A stretch of 7,833 bases of DNA from positions 1 to 7,833 of the forward strand of contig JABXGS010000195.1 of assembly GCA_016550425.1 (NCBI GenBank), in the 5' to 3' direction. Positions within the stretch are counted from its first letter, which is position 1; every line of letters starts with the position of its first letter. The notes beneath the pieces are model-generated. The model was given only the letters and a program-made list of their open reading frames with translations. It searched no databases and was not told the DNA's origin. Origin of the DNA: an archaeon. GTDB taxonomy: Archaea > Asgardarchaeota > Hermodarchaeia > Hermodarchaeales > Hermodarchaeaceae. The translations under genes and the position numbers were made by a program. Of the stretch, positions 1 to 5,924 are shown one piece after another.

Positions 1-1217
1 ATCGTTGAAATAGTTGCTTGGTCTGCTTGGGCATGGGGATCGTCGACGAGCTGAATTTCGCCTTTAGGTTCGTAGCCTTCGCCTGTGACCTGGTAGAGGC
101 GTGTAGCATCCGAGATGAGGCTTACCATCATCTCGCTTCGTGTGAGTGTACCAGTTTTGTCTGTGCAGATAATACTGACACGCCCTAAACTTTCAACCGC
201 AGAAAGATCGCTGACAATTACGCCTACCCCTGCCATTGCTAATACTCCTGTTAACAAAACAATGGTAGTGAGAAGCGGGATGTTAATCGGCATGACGGTC
301 ATCGCGTTAATAATGGCTTCTACCGCTAATTCTGGGGGAGTCATGAAAATGCCATCAATGGGTCGGGGAATGAGGAGATAAGAGGCAAAGCCTATGAGTG
401 CAAGAAAAATAGCAGCGGATCCAAGATAGATTGCTAATCGGTTGACCTTTCGACGGAGCGGTATATCCCCTGTGTTGAGTGTTTCAAGACCCTGGCTAAT
501 ATTCCCAATCTCAGTAGCCTCACCCGTTCCTGTTACAAGGAAACGTCCTGAGCCCGTTGCAACATATGTTCCACTATATACCATGGTATGGCGTTCATGC
601 AAAGGTGTTTCAGCATTCAAAGGTGATAGAGCAGCACTTTTTGTTACCGGGGCACTCTCACCAGTGAGTGAGGCTTCAACTGAAGTAAGGTGATTCGCTT
701 CCAACAGGGGTCCATCTGCTGGTATACGGTCGCCTTGAGCGAGAACAACAATATCTCCCGGAACAACGGAGTCAGTGGGAATTTCCGTCTTTATCCCATC
801 CCGTATGACCATTGTCGTGTCAGCCGTTAGTGAATGGAGGGCTTCTAATTTTTTCTGAGCACGAAACTGTTGAACAATGGCTAAAAAGGCGTTAAATGCA
901 ATGACTACTATCCAGATAATTACATTGGAGGTTCCTGGAGTCGAAAAGAAGAGTACAATTGCCGATAGAATCACAATTACAACTAAGTAGATGAGGATTA
1001 GCCCGTTCAGAATTGGGGCGAGATAAACGCGCCAAAAGGAACCTCTAATTTGGGGAAGTTGATTGGGGCCGAAGGCTGTTAAACGACTTTGGGCTTCGTC
1101 ACCTGTCAAGCCTTGAGTCAAATCTGTATCAAGTTGTTGGGCTAATTTGTTGATAGTCTGACTATGGGGGTTAGAAATAAGCTCCTTTCGTGATTGGGTC
1201 TCTCCGCTGGAAGACAT
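1..1217 (-). CDS. P-type cation-transporting ATPase, N-terminal part (runs off left edge)
   Basis: This is an ATP-driven cation pump of the cytoplasmic membrane; only the first 405 residues lie in the window. In order I see an N-terminal cation-ATPase domain (about 18-60, with GLTGDEAQSRL then FGPNQLP), M1 (about 65-91), M2 (about 98-116), the actuator domain with PGD at 153-155 and TGES at 185-188, M3 (about 261-283), M4 (about 298-331), and the phosphorylation site CTDKTGTLT with the aspartate at 353. Spacing matches SERCA-type pumps almost residue for residue. The rest of the P domain, the N domain and M5-M10 are missing because the window ends. The M4 motif, PEGLP in Ca2+ pumps, reads PINIP (310-314), so the ion ligand glutamate is isoleucine and the substrate cannot be assumed to be Ca2+. 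The ATG at 1217 has AGGGA six bases upstream. It lies 59 nt behind the Lon-like protease gene, so co-transcription is likely. Family is certain; substrate is unknown. Confidence 0.95.
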   Translation of the reverse strand, partial: MSSSGETQSRKELISNPHSQTINKLAQQLDTDLTQGLTGDEAQSRLTAFGPNQLPQIRGSFWRVYLAPILNGLILIYLVVIVILSAIVLFFSTPGTSNVIIWIVVIAFNAFLAIVQQFRAQKKLEALHSLTADTTMVIRDGIKTEIPTDSVVPGDIVVLAQGDRIPADGPLLEANHLTSVEASLTGESAPVTKSAALSPLNAETPLHERHTMVYSGTYVATGSGRFLVTGTGEATEIGNISQGLETLNTGDIPLRRKVNRLAIYLGSAAIFLALIGFASYLLIPRPIDGIFMTPPELAVEAIINAMTVMPINIPLLTTIVLLTGVLAMAGVGVIVSDLSAVESLGRVSIICTDKTGTLTRSEMMVSLISDATRLYQVTGEGYEPKGEIQLVDDPHAQADQATIST

Positions 1218-1260
1218 CCGGCTTCCCTAAATGGGCTTGTGCGAACGTTGCTTAAAAGTG
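1218..1260 (-). promoter_or_regulatory. SD and possible internal TATA box for the P-type ATPase
   Basis: Reading the minus strand, AGGGA (1228-1224) sits six bases before the ATG at 1217 and can act as the ribosome binding site. A TATA-like CTTTTAAG is found around 1258-1251, about 38 nt from the start codon. That is close to the spacing seen for the other TATA-like boxes in this window, so the pump may have its own promoter as well as read-through from the protease gene. The box is weak and could be chance. Confidence 0.35.
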
Positions 1261-1276
1261 AATTGCGATGTGCCCT

Positions 1277-3670
1277 TTAATTAGCCGGTTGATTATGTTC
1301 TCGCATGATATTAGCCATTTCTTGTAGTCGTTTATCGACACGCCCAAAAATCGAATCTCCAGGATATGTACCATCTTTTTGCTTTTTGCCAGCAGGAACA
1401 CCGGTAAGAAGTTCAATTCCTTCTACAATAGTTTTCACAGAATAGATATGAAATTTCCCTGCCTCGACAGCTTCAATCACTTCATCCTTCAACATAAGGT
1501 TTTGTGCATTGGATTCAGGAATCAGGACACCCTGATTACCAGTTAATCCCAATTCTTTGCACACCGCGAAGTACCCTTCAATTTTTTGATTTACTCCCCC
1601 AATAGCTTGCACCTCTCCATGCTGGTTTACTGATCCTGTAACAGCAAACCGTTGGTGAATTGGAATCTCTGAAAGAGCGGATAACATGGCATAGAGTTCA
1701 GTGCTACTGGCGCTATCTCCATCAACGCCTCCATAACTTTGTTCAAAGGTAATTCGCGCTGACAGACTCAATGGTTTGTCTTGTCCGAAAACCTCATGCA
1801 AGAACCCTGTCAGGATTTGAACGCCTTTAATTTGGATAGGGCCACTAAGTTGGGCTTCACGTTCAATATCAATTACCTGCCCACGTCCGGGTGCGACAGT
1901 AGCTGTAATTCGAGAGGGTTGCCCGAAACTAAAGTCCCCAAGTGCAAGAACGGAGAGTCCATTAATTTGCCCAATAGCCTCGCCTTCCGTATCAATTAGA
2001 ATGACGCCTTTCTTTATGTATTCTCGCACTTTTTCAGCGTAAAGGCTTGATCTGAAAAATCGTTCATCCAAGGTTTTTTTGATATGGGACAGGTCAATGG
2101 TATTTTCTCCGTCTTTTTTCGCATAAAAACTCGCTTCACGAATGATATCGGAAACAACATCGAACCGCGTTGACAGCTTGTTTTGATCATCCGCAAGGCG
2201 CGAACTAAAATCGACGATTTCAGCAATTGCCTCAACATTCAAAGGTAGAAGATCTTCTTTTTCTGTGAGTGTGCAGATGAAATCACCATAGATTTTCACA
2301 GCCTCTTTTTTCCGGTCCATAGATGTATCGAAGTCCGCTTTCACCTTGAAGAGCTCACGAAAATCGGGATCTAGCTGGTACAGTTGTTGATACCACAGAG
2401 GTTGACCAATCAAGATGACTTTAATGTTCAACGGGATTGGTTCAGGATGCAGGGTTTTCACTGAGAGAAAGCCCAACGTCTCAGCAGGTTCTTCAATAAC
2501 AATCTCGTCATTTTGAAGGGCACGCTTTAAAGCTTGATATGAAACGGGAGCCATCAGCAATTCACGAACGGGAATAACGACATAACCTCCGTTTGCTTGG
2601 TGGAGAGCACCCGCACGAATCATTGTCGTATCTGTGATTAAAGCACCAAATCGGGGTTCTTTTTCAATGAGTCCAAACAACCGATTATATGCGGCATTTG
2701 TCACCTCAATAATAGGAGCGCCTTCGGCTTCTGAGTGATCAACGACCAGATTTACTTTATAGCGACCCGCAAAATCTTCCGGTGAGGGCATACGCATGAG
2801 AAGCTCGGGAGGAAGCCCCTGGGGTTTTCGACCAATGAACTGATTCAAATTTTCAATCATATCATCAGCCATTTCATTAACCCAGGCTACAACCTTTTCA
2901 TTACCTTCGTACTCTTCCACAATTTCATTAATCAGCGGTTCAAGTGTAAACCGTACTGCTTTTTCCTCCATTTCCCGAAGCTGGTCCCGTAAATCCCGTT
3001 CCAGAGAGCGAAGCTTCCGAAAAGCAGAGCGAAGCTTACTTTCAAGCTCGATCTGCCTTGCTTCGATTTCCTTCCGCATCTCAGGCTTCAGTTTTGGAAT
3101 CATATCTGGTGTGATTGGTTTTCCTTGAATAACAGGGACAATTAATAATCCCGTTTGAGTTCCCTGCAACACAAACCCAGCCTCTTGGGCTTTCTGGCGC
3201 ATTTCTTCAGTAAGCGTATCCCGTTGAGCTTCAAAGGTCTGACTTAATTCCTCCCTCTGCTTGGCATATTCTTCACTTTCCAACATCTGTCGAATGGATG
3301 TCCGCGCGGCTTCAACGAATTGATCGATTTTCGCGACAAACACCTTACCCATACCCGCTGGAAACTCCAATGCATTGGGTTTAAACTGATTCTTGAAATT
3401 CGTCACATACGACCAATCTGAGGGGACTGCACGTTCTTGGGCAATTTCTTCAAGGAAACGTGTAGTTGCGGTATGACGCCCAGTTCCCGGGCGGCCAGAT
3501 ACATAGATGTTAAAGCCTTTATCTGGTATTTCCAAGCCAAATTGTAATGCCTTTAATGCGCGAGGCTGTCCTACGATCCCTTCTAGAGGGGATAACTCGT
3601 CGCTGGTTTTACATGAGAATTCCTTCGTTTTACATCGGGCACGAAGTTGATCAGATTTCAGTTCCGGCAT
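1277..3670 (-). CDS. Lon-family ATP-independent-type protease (AAA_32 / Lon S16 protease)
   Basis: A complete 797-residue Lon-like protease of the AAA_32 branch, which includes E. coli YcbZ and LonC-type enzymes; the usual length is about 700-830. The N-terminal segment (1-50, LRARC then PLEGIVGQPRALKAL) is typical. The Walker A position reads GRPGTGRHT (59-67), lacking the usual lysine. Two charged helical stretches (about 120-165 and 195-255) look like an inserted coiled coil. The Walker B position reads GGYVVIPV (361-368), with proline where an aspartate is common. The C-terminal protease domain has the catalytic serine at 653 in GDSAS and the lysine at 696 in GGVNQK, 43 residues apart as in E. 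coli Lon (S679/K722). There is no signal peptide or transmembrane helix, so it should be a soluble cytosolic protease. The ATG at 3670 has GGAGAG seven bases upstream. Active proteolysis without ATP hydrolysis is inferred from the motifs and from knowledge of LonC. Confidence 0.93.
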   Translation of the reverse strand: MPELKSDQLRARCKTKEFSCKTSDELSPLEGIVGQPRALKALQFGLEIPDKGFNIYVSGRPGTGRHTATTRFLEEIAQERAVPSDWSYVTNFKNQFKPNALEFPAGMGKVFVAKIDQFVEAARTSIRQMLESEEYAKQREELSQTFEAQRDTLTEEMRQKAQEAGFVLQGTQTGLLIVPVIQGKPITPDMIPKLKPEMRKEIEARQIELESKLRSAFRKLRSLERDLRDQLREMEEKAVRFTLEPLINEIVEEYEGNEKVVAWVNEMADDMIENLNQFIGRKPQGLPPELLMRMPSPEDFAGRYKVNLVVDHSEAEGAPIIEVTNAAYNRLFGLIEKEPRFGALITDTTMIRAGALHQANGGYVVIPVRELLMAPVSYQALKRALQNDEIVIEEPAETLGFLSVKTLHPEPIPLNIKVILIGQPLWYQQLYQLDPDFRELFKVKADFDTSMDRKKEAVKIYGDFICTLTEKEDLLPLNVEAIAEIVDFSSRLADDQNKLSTRFDVVSDIIREASFYAKKDGENTIDLSHIKKTLDERFFRSSLYAEKVREYIKKGVILIDTEGEAIGQINGLSVLALGDFSFGQPSRITATVAPGRGQVIDIEREAQLSGPIQIKGVQILTGFLHEVFGQDKPLSLSARITFEQSYGGVDGDSASSTELYAMLSALSEIPIHQRFAVTGSVNQHGEVQAIGGVNQKIEGYFAVCKELGLTGNQGVLIPESNAQNLMLKDEVIEAVEAGKFHIYSVKTIVEGIELLTGVPAGKKQKDGTYPGDSIFGRVDKRLQEMANIMREHNQPAN

Positions 3671-3720
3671 ATCTTATCTCTCCATGAATTCGAAACTGTT
3701 AGGATTATCTCCTATTTAAG
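3671..3720 (-). promoter_or_regulatory. Archaeal-type promoter and SD of the Lon-like protease gene
   Basis: On the minus strand a TATA-like TTAAATA (3719-3713) lies about 46 nt before the ATG. GGAGAG (3683-3678) lies seven bases before it. With an archaeal TATA-to-start distance of about 25 nt, transcription would begin near 3690, giving a short leader that just contains the SD. This layout matches the two DUF308 genes upstream. Experimental start sites are not available. Confidence 0.55.
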
Positions 3721-3906
3721 GCTCTTCAGGTTCTACAAGTCCGCAGTCCAGATTCTTTTGCCGATGAAATTCGTAGGTAATACAAGTAAGAAGTGAAAAA
3801 AACCAAACCCGCTAAAAGCACTAAGCACTGCATTTCAAATAAAGTAATGACTTAACGTCGTAAGTGGTTGTGAAAACCAGAAGCGCTTAAGGAAAATTCA
3901 AGTCAA

Positions 3907-4002
3907 ACCTAGAATCTCCTAGCTGAAGATGCGATTAGCGAAGAGATAGGATTTTGTGTGAGGGGTTGTATGCTTCTAGCTGAGAATGATTAGACCTAGA
4001 AT
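3907..4002. repeat. Two-block imperfect direct repeat
   Basis: On the plus strand ACCTAGAAT (3907-3915) precedes CTAGCTGAAGATGCGATTAG (3919-3938). Further on, the related block CTAGCTGAGAATGATTAG (3976-3993) precedes a second ACCTAGAAT (3994-4002). The two long blocks differ by a two-base indel and a few substitutions, and the short block flanks them on the outside. TTCTAG (3974-3979) and CTAGAA (3996-4001) also form an inverted pair around the second block. It may be a protein-binding array or a small structured RNA; nothing decides between these. Confidence 0.45.
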
Positions 4003-4035
4003 TTTCTTGGTCGTGGTTTGCATACCGCCGCCCTC

Positions 4036-4099
4036 AACGGGGTGTAGAAGACATAGACACCGTTTGTGGCTTGCACCCCACATTTTCTTGCGTGCAGGC
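4036..4099. other. Tandem hairpin-forming segments
   Basis: AACGG-GG-TGT (4036-4045) can pair with ACACCGTT (4057-4064), an eight-pair stem with a two-base bulge. GCTTGCAC (4069-4076) can pair with GTGCAGGC (4092-4099), eight pairs including one G-U in a plus-strand RNA; in a minus-strand RNA that pair becomes a mismatch. Together they suggest a structured RNA or UTR element. No known RNA family is recognised. Confidence 0.3.
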
Positions 4100-4127
4100 A
4101 TCAAATTCTGTTCTAATCCGTTCTGGT

Positions 4128-4142
4128 CATAATTCCTCCTTT
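4128..4142 (-). promoter_or_regulatory. Perfect Shine-Dalgarno with ATG opening a five-codon ORF
   Basis: The minus strand reads AAAGGAGGAATT directly before ATG (4130-4128). This is the strongest anti-16S match in the window, and a TATA-like stretch lies about 50-60 nt upstream. The ORF then stops after MTRTD at a TAG. It could be a leader peptide ahead of the hairpins at 4099-4036, or the surviving start of a decayed gene. Confidence 0.4.
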
Positions 4143-4194
4143 CACCAGTTCCCGAGGTTGAAGACTTCCCTCAGTCGATAAATTATACTATGTA

Positions 4195-4734
4195 TTAATC
4201 GCGAAATATTCCAGTTGCAAGTGCATCTAATGCAATCAGGAAGAAACCCATTGAGATGAAGAAGATGTAAGCTACTAGACCTAGGAAGTTTCCAATCCAG
4301 ATTGCAAGAATTAGGATGATTACGATTACACCAAGAGTGATAAACACTGTTCGGCGGTAATCTGGTTGTACACCAACTTGGATGTTGATTATTAGAAGGA
4401 AAACACCGATGAGGATAAAGGCAAATAGAATAATATTCAAGACGATTGATTCAATGGTAGCAAAGAGTATGAGAGGGATACCGAGTACAAGTATTATGAT
4501 TCCAAAGATTATGGTCGAATAACGTAGCCAATTAGGGAAGCTTGTATATTGGAAGCTATAGGTTGTTTTAAGAAGCCCCGTAAATAACAGAAGTGCTCCA
4601 AGATAGAGGACAAAGGTTTCAGCGCCCAGTATGAAGGGAAAGAACACTATTCCGATTGCTAGTATTAATGCAATGATTCCTATCAGAATGTTTGCCCATT
4701 TGAACCAGGTTGGCATGGATTTCGTTTCAGTCAA
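4195..4734 (-). CDS. DUF308/HdeD-like six-helix membrane protein (paralogue A)
   Basis: A very hydrophobic integral membrane protein of about 179 residues with six predicted helices and almost no soluble part. It resembles the DUF308/HdeD family, whose E. coli member is linked to acid resistance; its biochemical role is unknown. It is a tandem paralogue of the gene at 4891-5436: both begin with P-x-W-x-x-W-x-N-x-x-IGIIA, share YT-x-FP-x-W-x-x-Y in the middle, and end near LDAL-x-x-G. I place the start at the TTG at 4734. GAGG lies nine bases upstream of it, and the resulting TETKSMPTW aligns with TEVRLPSW of the paralogue. The longer ATG at 4767 would lie upstream of the transcription start predicted from the TATA box. 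The ATG at 4716 is an alternative start. It has its own promoter, although transcription from the upstream paralogue may also enter it. Confidence 0.85.
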   Translation of the reverse strand: MTETKSMPTWFKWANILIGIIALILAIGIVFFPFILGAETFVLYLGALLLFTGLLKTTYSFQYTSFPNWLRYSTIIFGIIILVLGIPLILFATIESIVLNIILFAFILIGVFLLIINIQVGVQPDYRRTVFITLGVIVIILILAIWIGNFLGLVAYIFFISMGFFLIALDALATGIFRD

Positions 4735-4780
4735 AGTACAAAACCTCAAGTGGAGCTTGCCTTGCATCTTCTATTTATAC
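4735..4780 (-). promoter_or_regulatory. TATA box and SD that decide the TTG start of DUF308 paralogue A
   Basis: On the minus strand GTATAAATAG (4780-4771) is a good archaeal TATA box. It lies about 41 nt before the TTG at 4734. TTGAGGT contains the SD GAGG (4747-4744), nine bases before that TTG. Transcription would start close to 4750, which rules out the ATG at 4767. Confidence 0.6.
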
Positions 4781-4811
4781 TGTGTTCTTTACCCAAATCC
4801 TTCTAATTACG

Positions 4812-4860
4812 CCTCAACCAACTTTGAGGAGGCTTCAGCTATTCCGGAGAGTAGCTGAAG
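4812..4860. repeat. Two adjacent perfect inverted repeats between the DUF308 genes
   Basis: CCTCAA (4812-4817) pairs with TTGAGG (4824-4829) across six bases. CTTCAGCTA (4833-4841) pairs with TAGCTGAAG (4852-4860), nine perfect pairs across ten bases. They lie just downstream of the stop of paralogue B and just upstream of the TATA box of paralogue A, so they could be a 3' end structure of the first gene or an operator for the second. There is no U-tract of bacterial terminator type. Confidence 0.6.
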
Positions 4861-4890
4861 GAAATATGGGTTCTACGTGAGGTTGCCATT

Positions 4891-5436
4891 TCATGCAGAC
4901 TGATAACCTGTTAATCCTTGAATTAGAGCATCAAGTCCAATGATCACTAGAGCAAAAGCGATGATATACAGAGTCAACAAGATCCCCAGTCCAAAGAACA
5001 GATAGTTGACAAATCCGAGAATCACTAGGATAAGTCCAAATACGATATGAAGAATTCGTCGAATTTGTGTATTTGTTTTCACTAATAACCCGTTAAGGAT
5101 TTGATCAACGCCAATAAGTACTAATGCTATCAGAATTAGGAGGTTTAACCATGCATCCCCAAACCCAGGGAGGAGGATGACAGGGAGACCCAGGATGATG
5201 AGGGCGAATCCAATGATAATACTGATATACTGTTGCCAGGCTGGAAATTGAGTATAAGTGACACCACCGTAAGTTCGGATAATGATTTTGATTAAGAAAA
5301 GGATTCCGAGAATCACTATTCCAAAAGCAACATAAACATCAGGATAAAAAATCACAGAGACACCGATTAGGAACGCGATGATTCCAATAATGAAATTCAA
5401 CCAGCGAAGCCAAGATGGTAACCTTACTTCTGTCAT
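4891..5436 (-). CDS. DUF308/HdeD-like six-helix membrane protein (paralogue B)
   Basis: A 181-residue integral membrane protein with six hydrophobic helices and short loops, of the DUF308/HdeD type. The function of this family is poorly known; the E. coli namesake takes part in acid stress. Three hairpin units can be seen: LPSWLRWLNFIIG (from residue 6), FPAWQQYISIIIG (from about 60) and a weaker QIRRILHIVFG (from about 118). Each is a short polar or aromatic stretch followed by I-I/V-x-G and a long hydrophobic run. The ATG at 5436 has AAGGTG ten bases upstream. Paralogue A follows on the same strand after about 155 nt containing inverted repeats and a new TATA box, so the pair arose by tandem duplication but seems to be transcribed separately. 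A TetR remnant lies upstream on the same strand. No enzymatic motif is visible. Confidence 0.85.
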   Translation of the reverse strand: MTEVRLPSWLRWLNFIIGIIAFLIGVSVIFYPDVYVAFGIVILGILFLIKIIIRTYGGVTYTQFPAWQQYISIIIGFALIILGLPVILLPGFGDAWLNLLILIALVLIGVDQILNGLLVKTNTQIRRILHIVFGLILVILGFVNYLFFGLGILLTLYIIAFALVIIGLDALIQGLTGYQSA

Positions 5437-5482
5437 AACGAACTAGCACCTTAGTCGCCTTCCCAGTCTTCTCCTATAAAAG
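5437..5482 (-). promoter_or_regulatory. Archaeal-type promoter and SD of DUF308 paralogue B
   Basis: CTTTTATA (5482-5475, minus strand) lies about 42 nt before the ATG. TAAGGTG (5453-5447) lies ten bases before it. The arrangement repeats that of paralogue A and of the Lon-like gene. Confidence 0.55.
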
Positions 5483-5714
5483 ATGTACTCTTCTCCCTAG
5501 ATAACTACAAAGTCACAAGTAGACAAATATGCAAAAAAAACTTGATGGTGACAGGGCTACACTAGACCTTCTTCTCAATGAGGAACTCGTCAAAGAGCGC
5601 TCTGTTCAACTTCAATTTAATGATTTTATACATACTGCGTATCGTGGTTTGCACGGTAGAGTCCTGGCTGTTCGGGCATTTAAATAGCGGGGTATATCAT
5701 AGTATGACAGCTAG
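5483..5714. other. Interval between DUF308 paralogue B and the TetR remnant
   Basis: No supported gene is seen. The plus strand has a 52-codon ORF (5529-5687) without an SD. The minus strand has an open stretch of about 40 codons following the stops of the TetR remnant, which may be decayed C-terminal sequence, but I cannot recognise any domain in it. Confidence 0.4.
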
Positions 5715-5924
5715 TTACTTAAGGAGCATTTGAATTACCGCCTGAAACAAATCCTTTTTGTTCTTTAACCATTGATATGAGGTTCCTTTGCTCACTTCTA
5801 ATTCGTTTTCAATATCGGTGATCTTCCCCGTATGATCGCCTTTCTTTACAAAAACTAAAATCGCGCCTGCAATGATTTGTTGCTTTGCTCGAATTTTCTA
5901 ATCTTGGAACACCTGGGTATTCAT
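5715..5924 (-). pseudogene. TetR/AcrR-type regulator remnant, helix-turn-helix part only
   Basis: Translation from the ATG at 5924 gives MNTQVFQD, a TAG stop at codon 9 (5900-5898), then an in-frame 60-residue stretch to TAA at 5717-5715. That stretch matches the TetR DNA-binding domain: RAKQQIIAGAILVFVKKGD, then KITDIENELEVSKGTSYQWL and KNKKDLFQAVIQML. These correspond to the family pattern I-x-x-A-x-x-x-F-x-x-KG, the recognition helix VSKGT-x-Y-x-x-x-K-x-K-x-x-LF. A normal TetR protein has about 190 residues with a C-terminal ligand and dimer domain; here it ends some 12 residues after the HTH. The in-frame stop near the start and the missing C-terminal domain both point to a pseudogene. 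It lies on the same strand upstream of the DUF308 genes and may once have controlled them. An alternative is a sequencing error at the TAG, but this would not restore the C-terminus. Confidence 0.6.

Larger units (their letters stand above)
3721..4194. other. Gene-poor interval between DUF308 gene A and the Lon-like gene
   Basis: No convincing protein gene is present in about 470 nt. It holds a two-block direct repeat (3907-4002), two neighbouring hairpin-forming segments (4036-4064 and 4069-4099), a near-perfect dyad (4154-4172, GAGG..GAAG-A-CTTC.CCTC), and on the minus strand a TATA-like stretch (about 4190-4180) followed by a perfect SD and a five-codon ORF at 4130. A 35-codon ORF (3833-3726, minus) would encode one hydrophobic helix but has no SD. 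I see no tRNA or rRNA signature. Confidence 0.6.

Noticed and set aside
115..693. Two plus-strand ORFs (115-381 and 442-693) opposite the P-type ATPase
   Set aside because: They lie antisense to a gene with unmistakable catalytic motifs; their translations show no domain and they have no SD.
1781..2238. ORFs on both strands inside the Lon-like gene
   Set aside because: Out-of-frame shadows of a continuous, well-conserved protease sequence.
3725..3745. GGTTCTACAAGTCC, resembling a tRNA T-loop
   Set aside because: The flanking bases do not form a T stem, and no acceptor or anticodon arms are found nearby.
3976..4101. Minus-strand ORF of 41 codons starting MPARKKMWG
   Set aside because: No SD before its ATG, no recognisable domain, and it spans the hairpins and the repeat block, so it is more likely a chance open frame.
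4631..4858. Plus-strand 75-codon ORF across the DUF308 A promoter
   Set aside because: Antisense to the start of a clear membrane protein gene and covers the inverted repeats; no ribosome binding site.
5529..5687. Plus-strand 52-codon ORF (MQKKLDGDRATLDLLLNEEL...)
   Set aside because: The composition is protein-like, but there is no SD or TATA at a sensible place and no family is recognised; it may be antisense to decayed TetR sequence.
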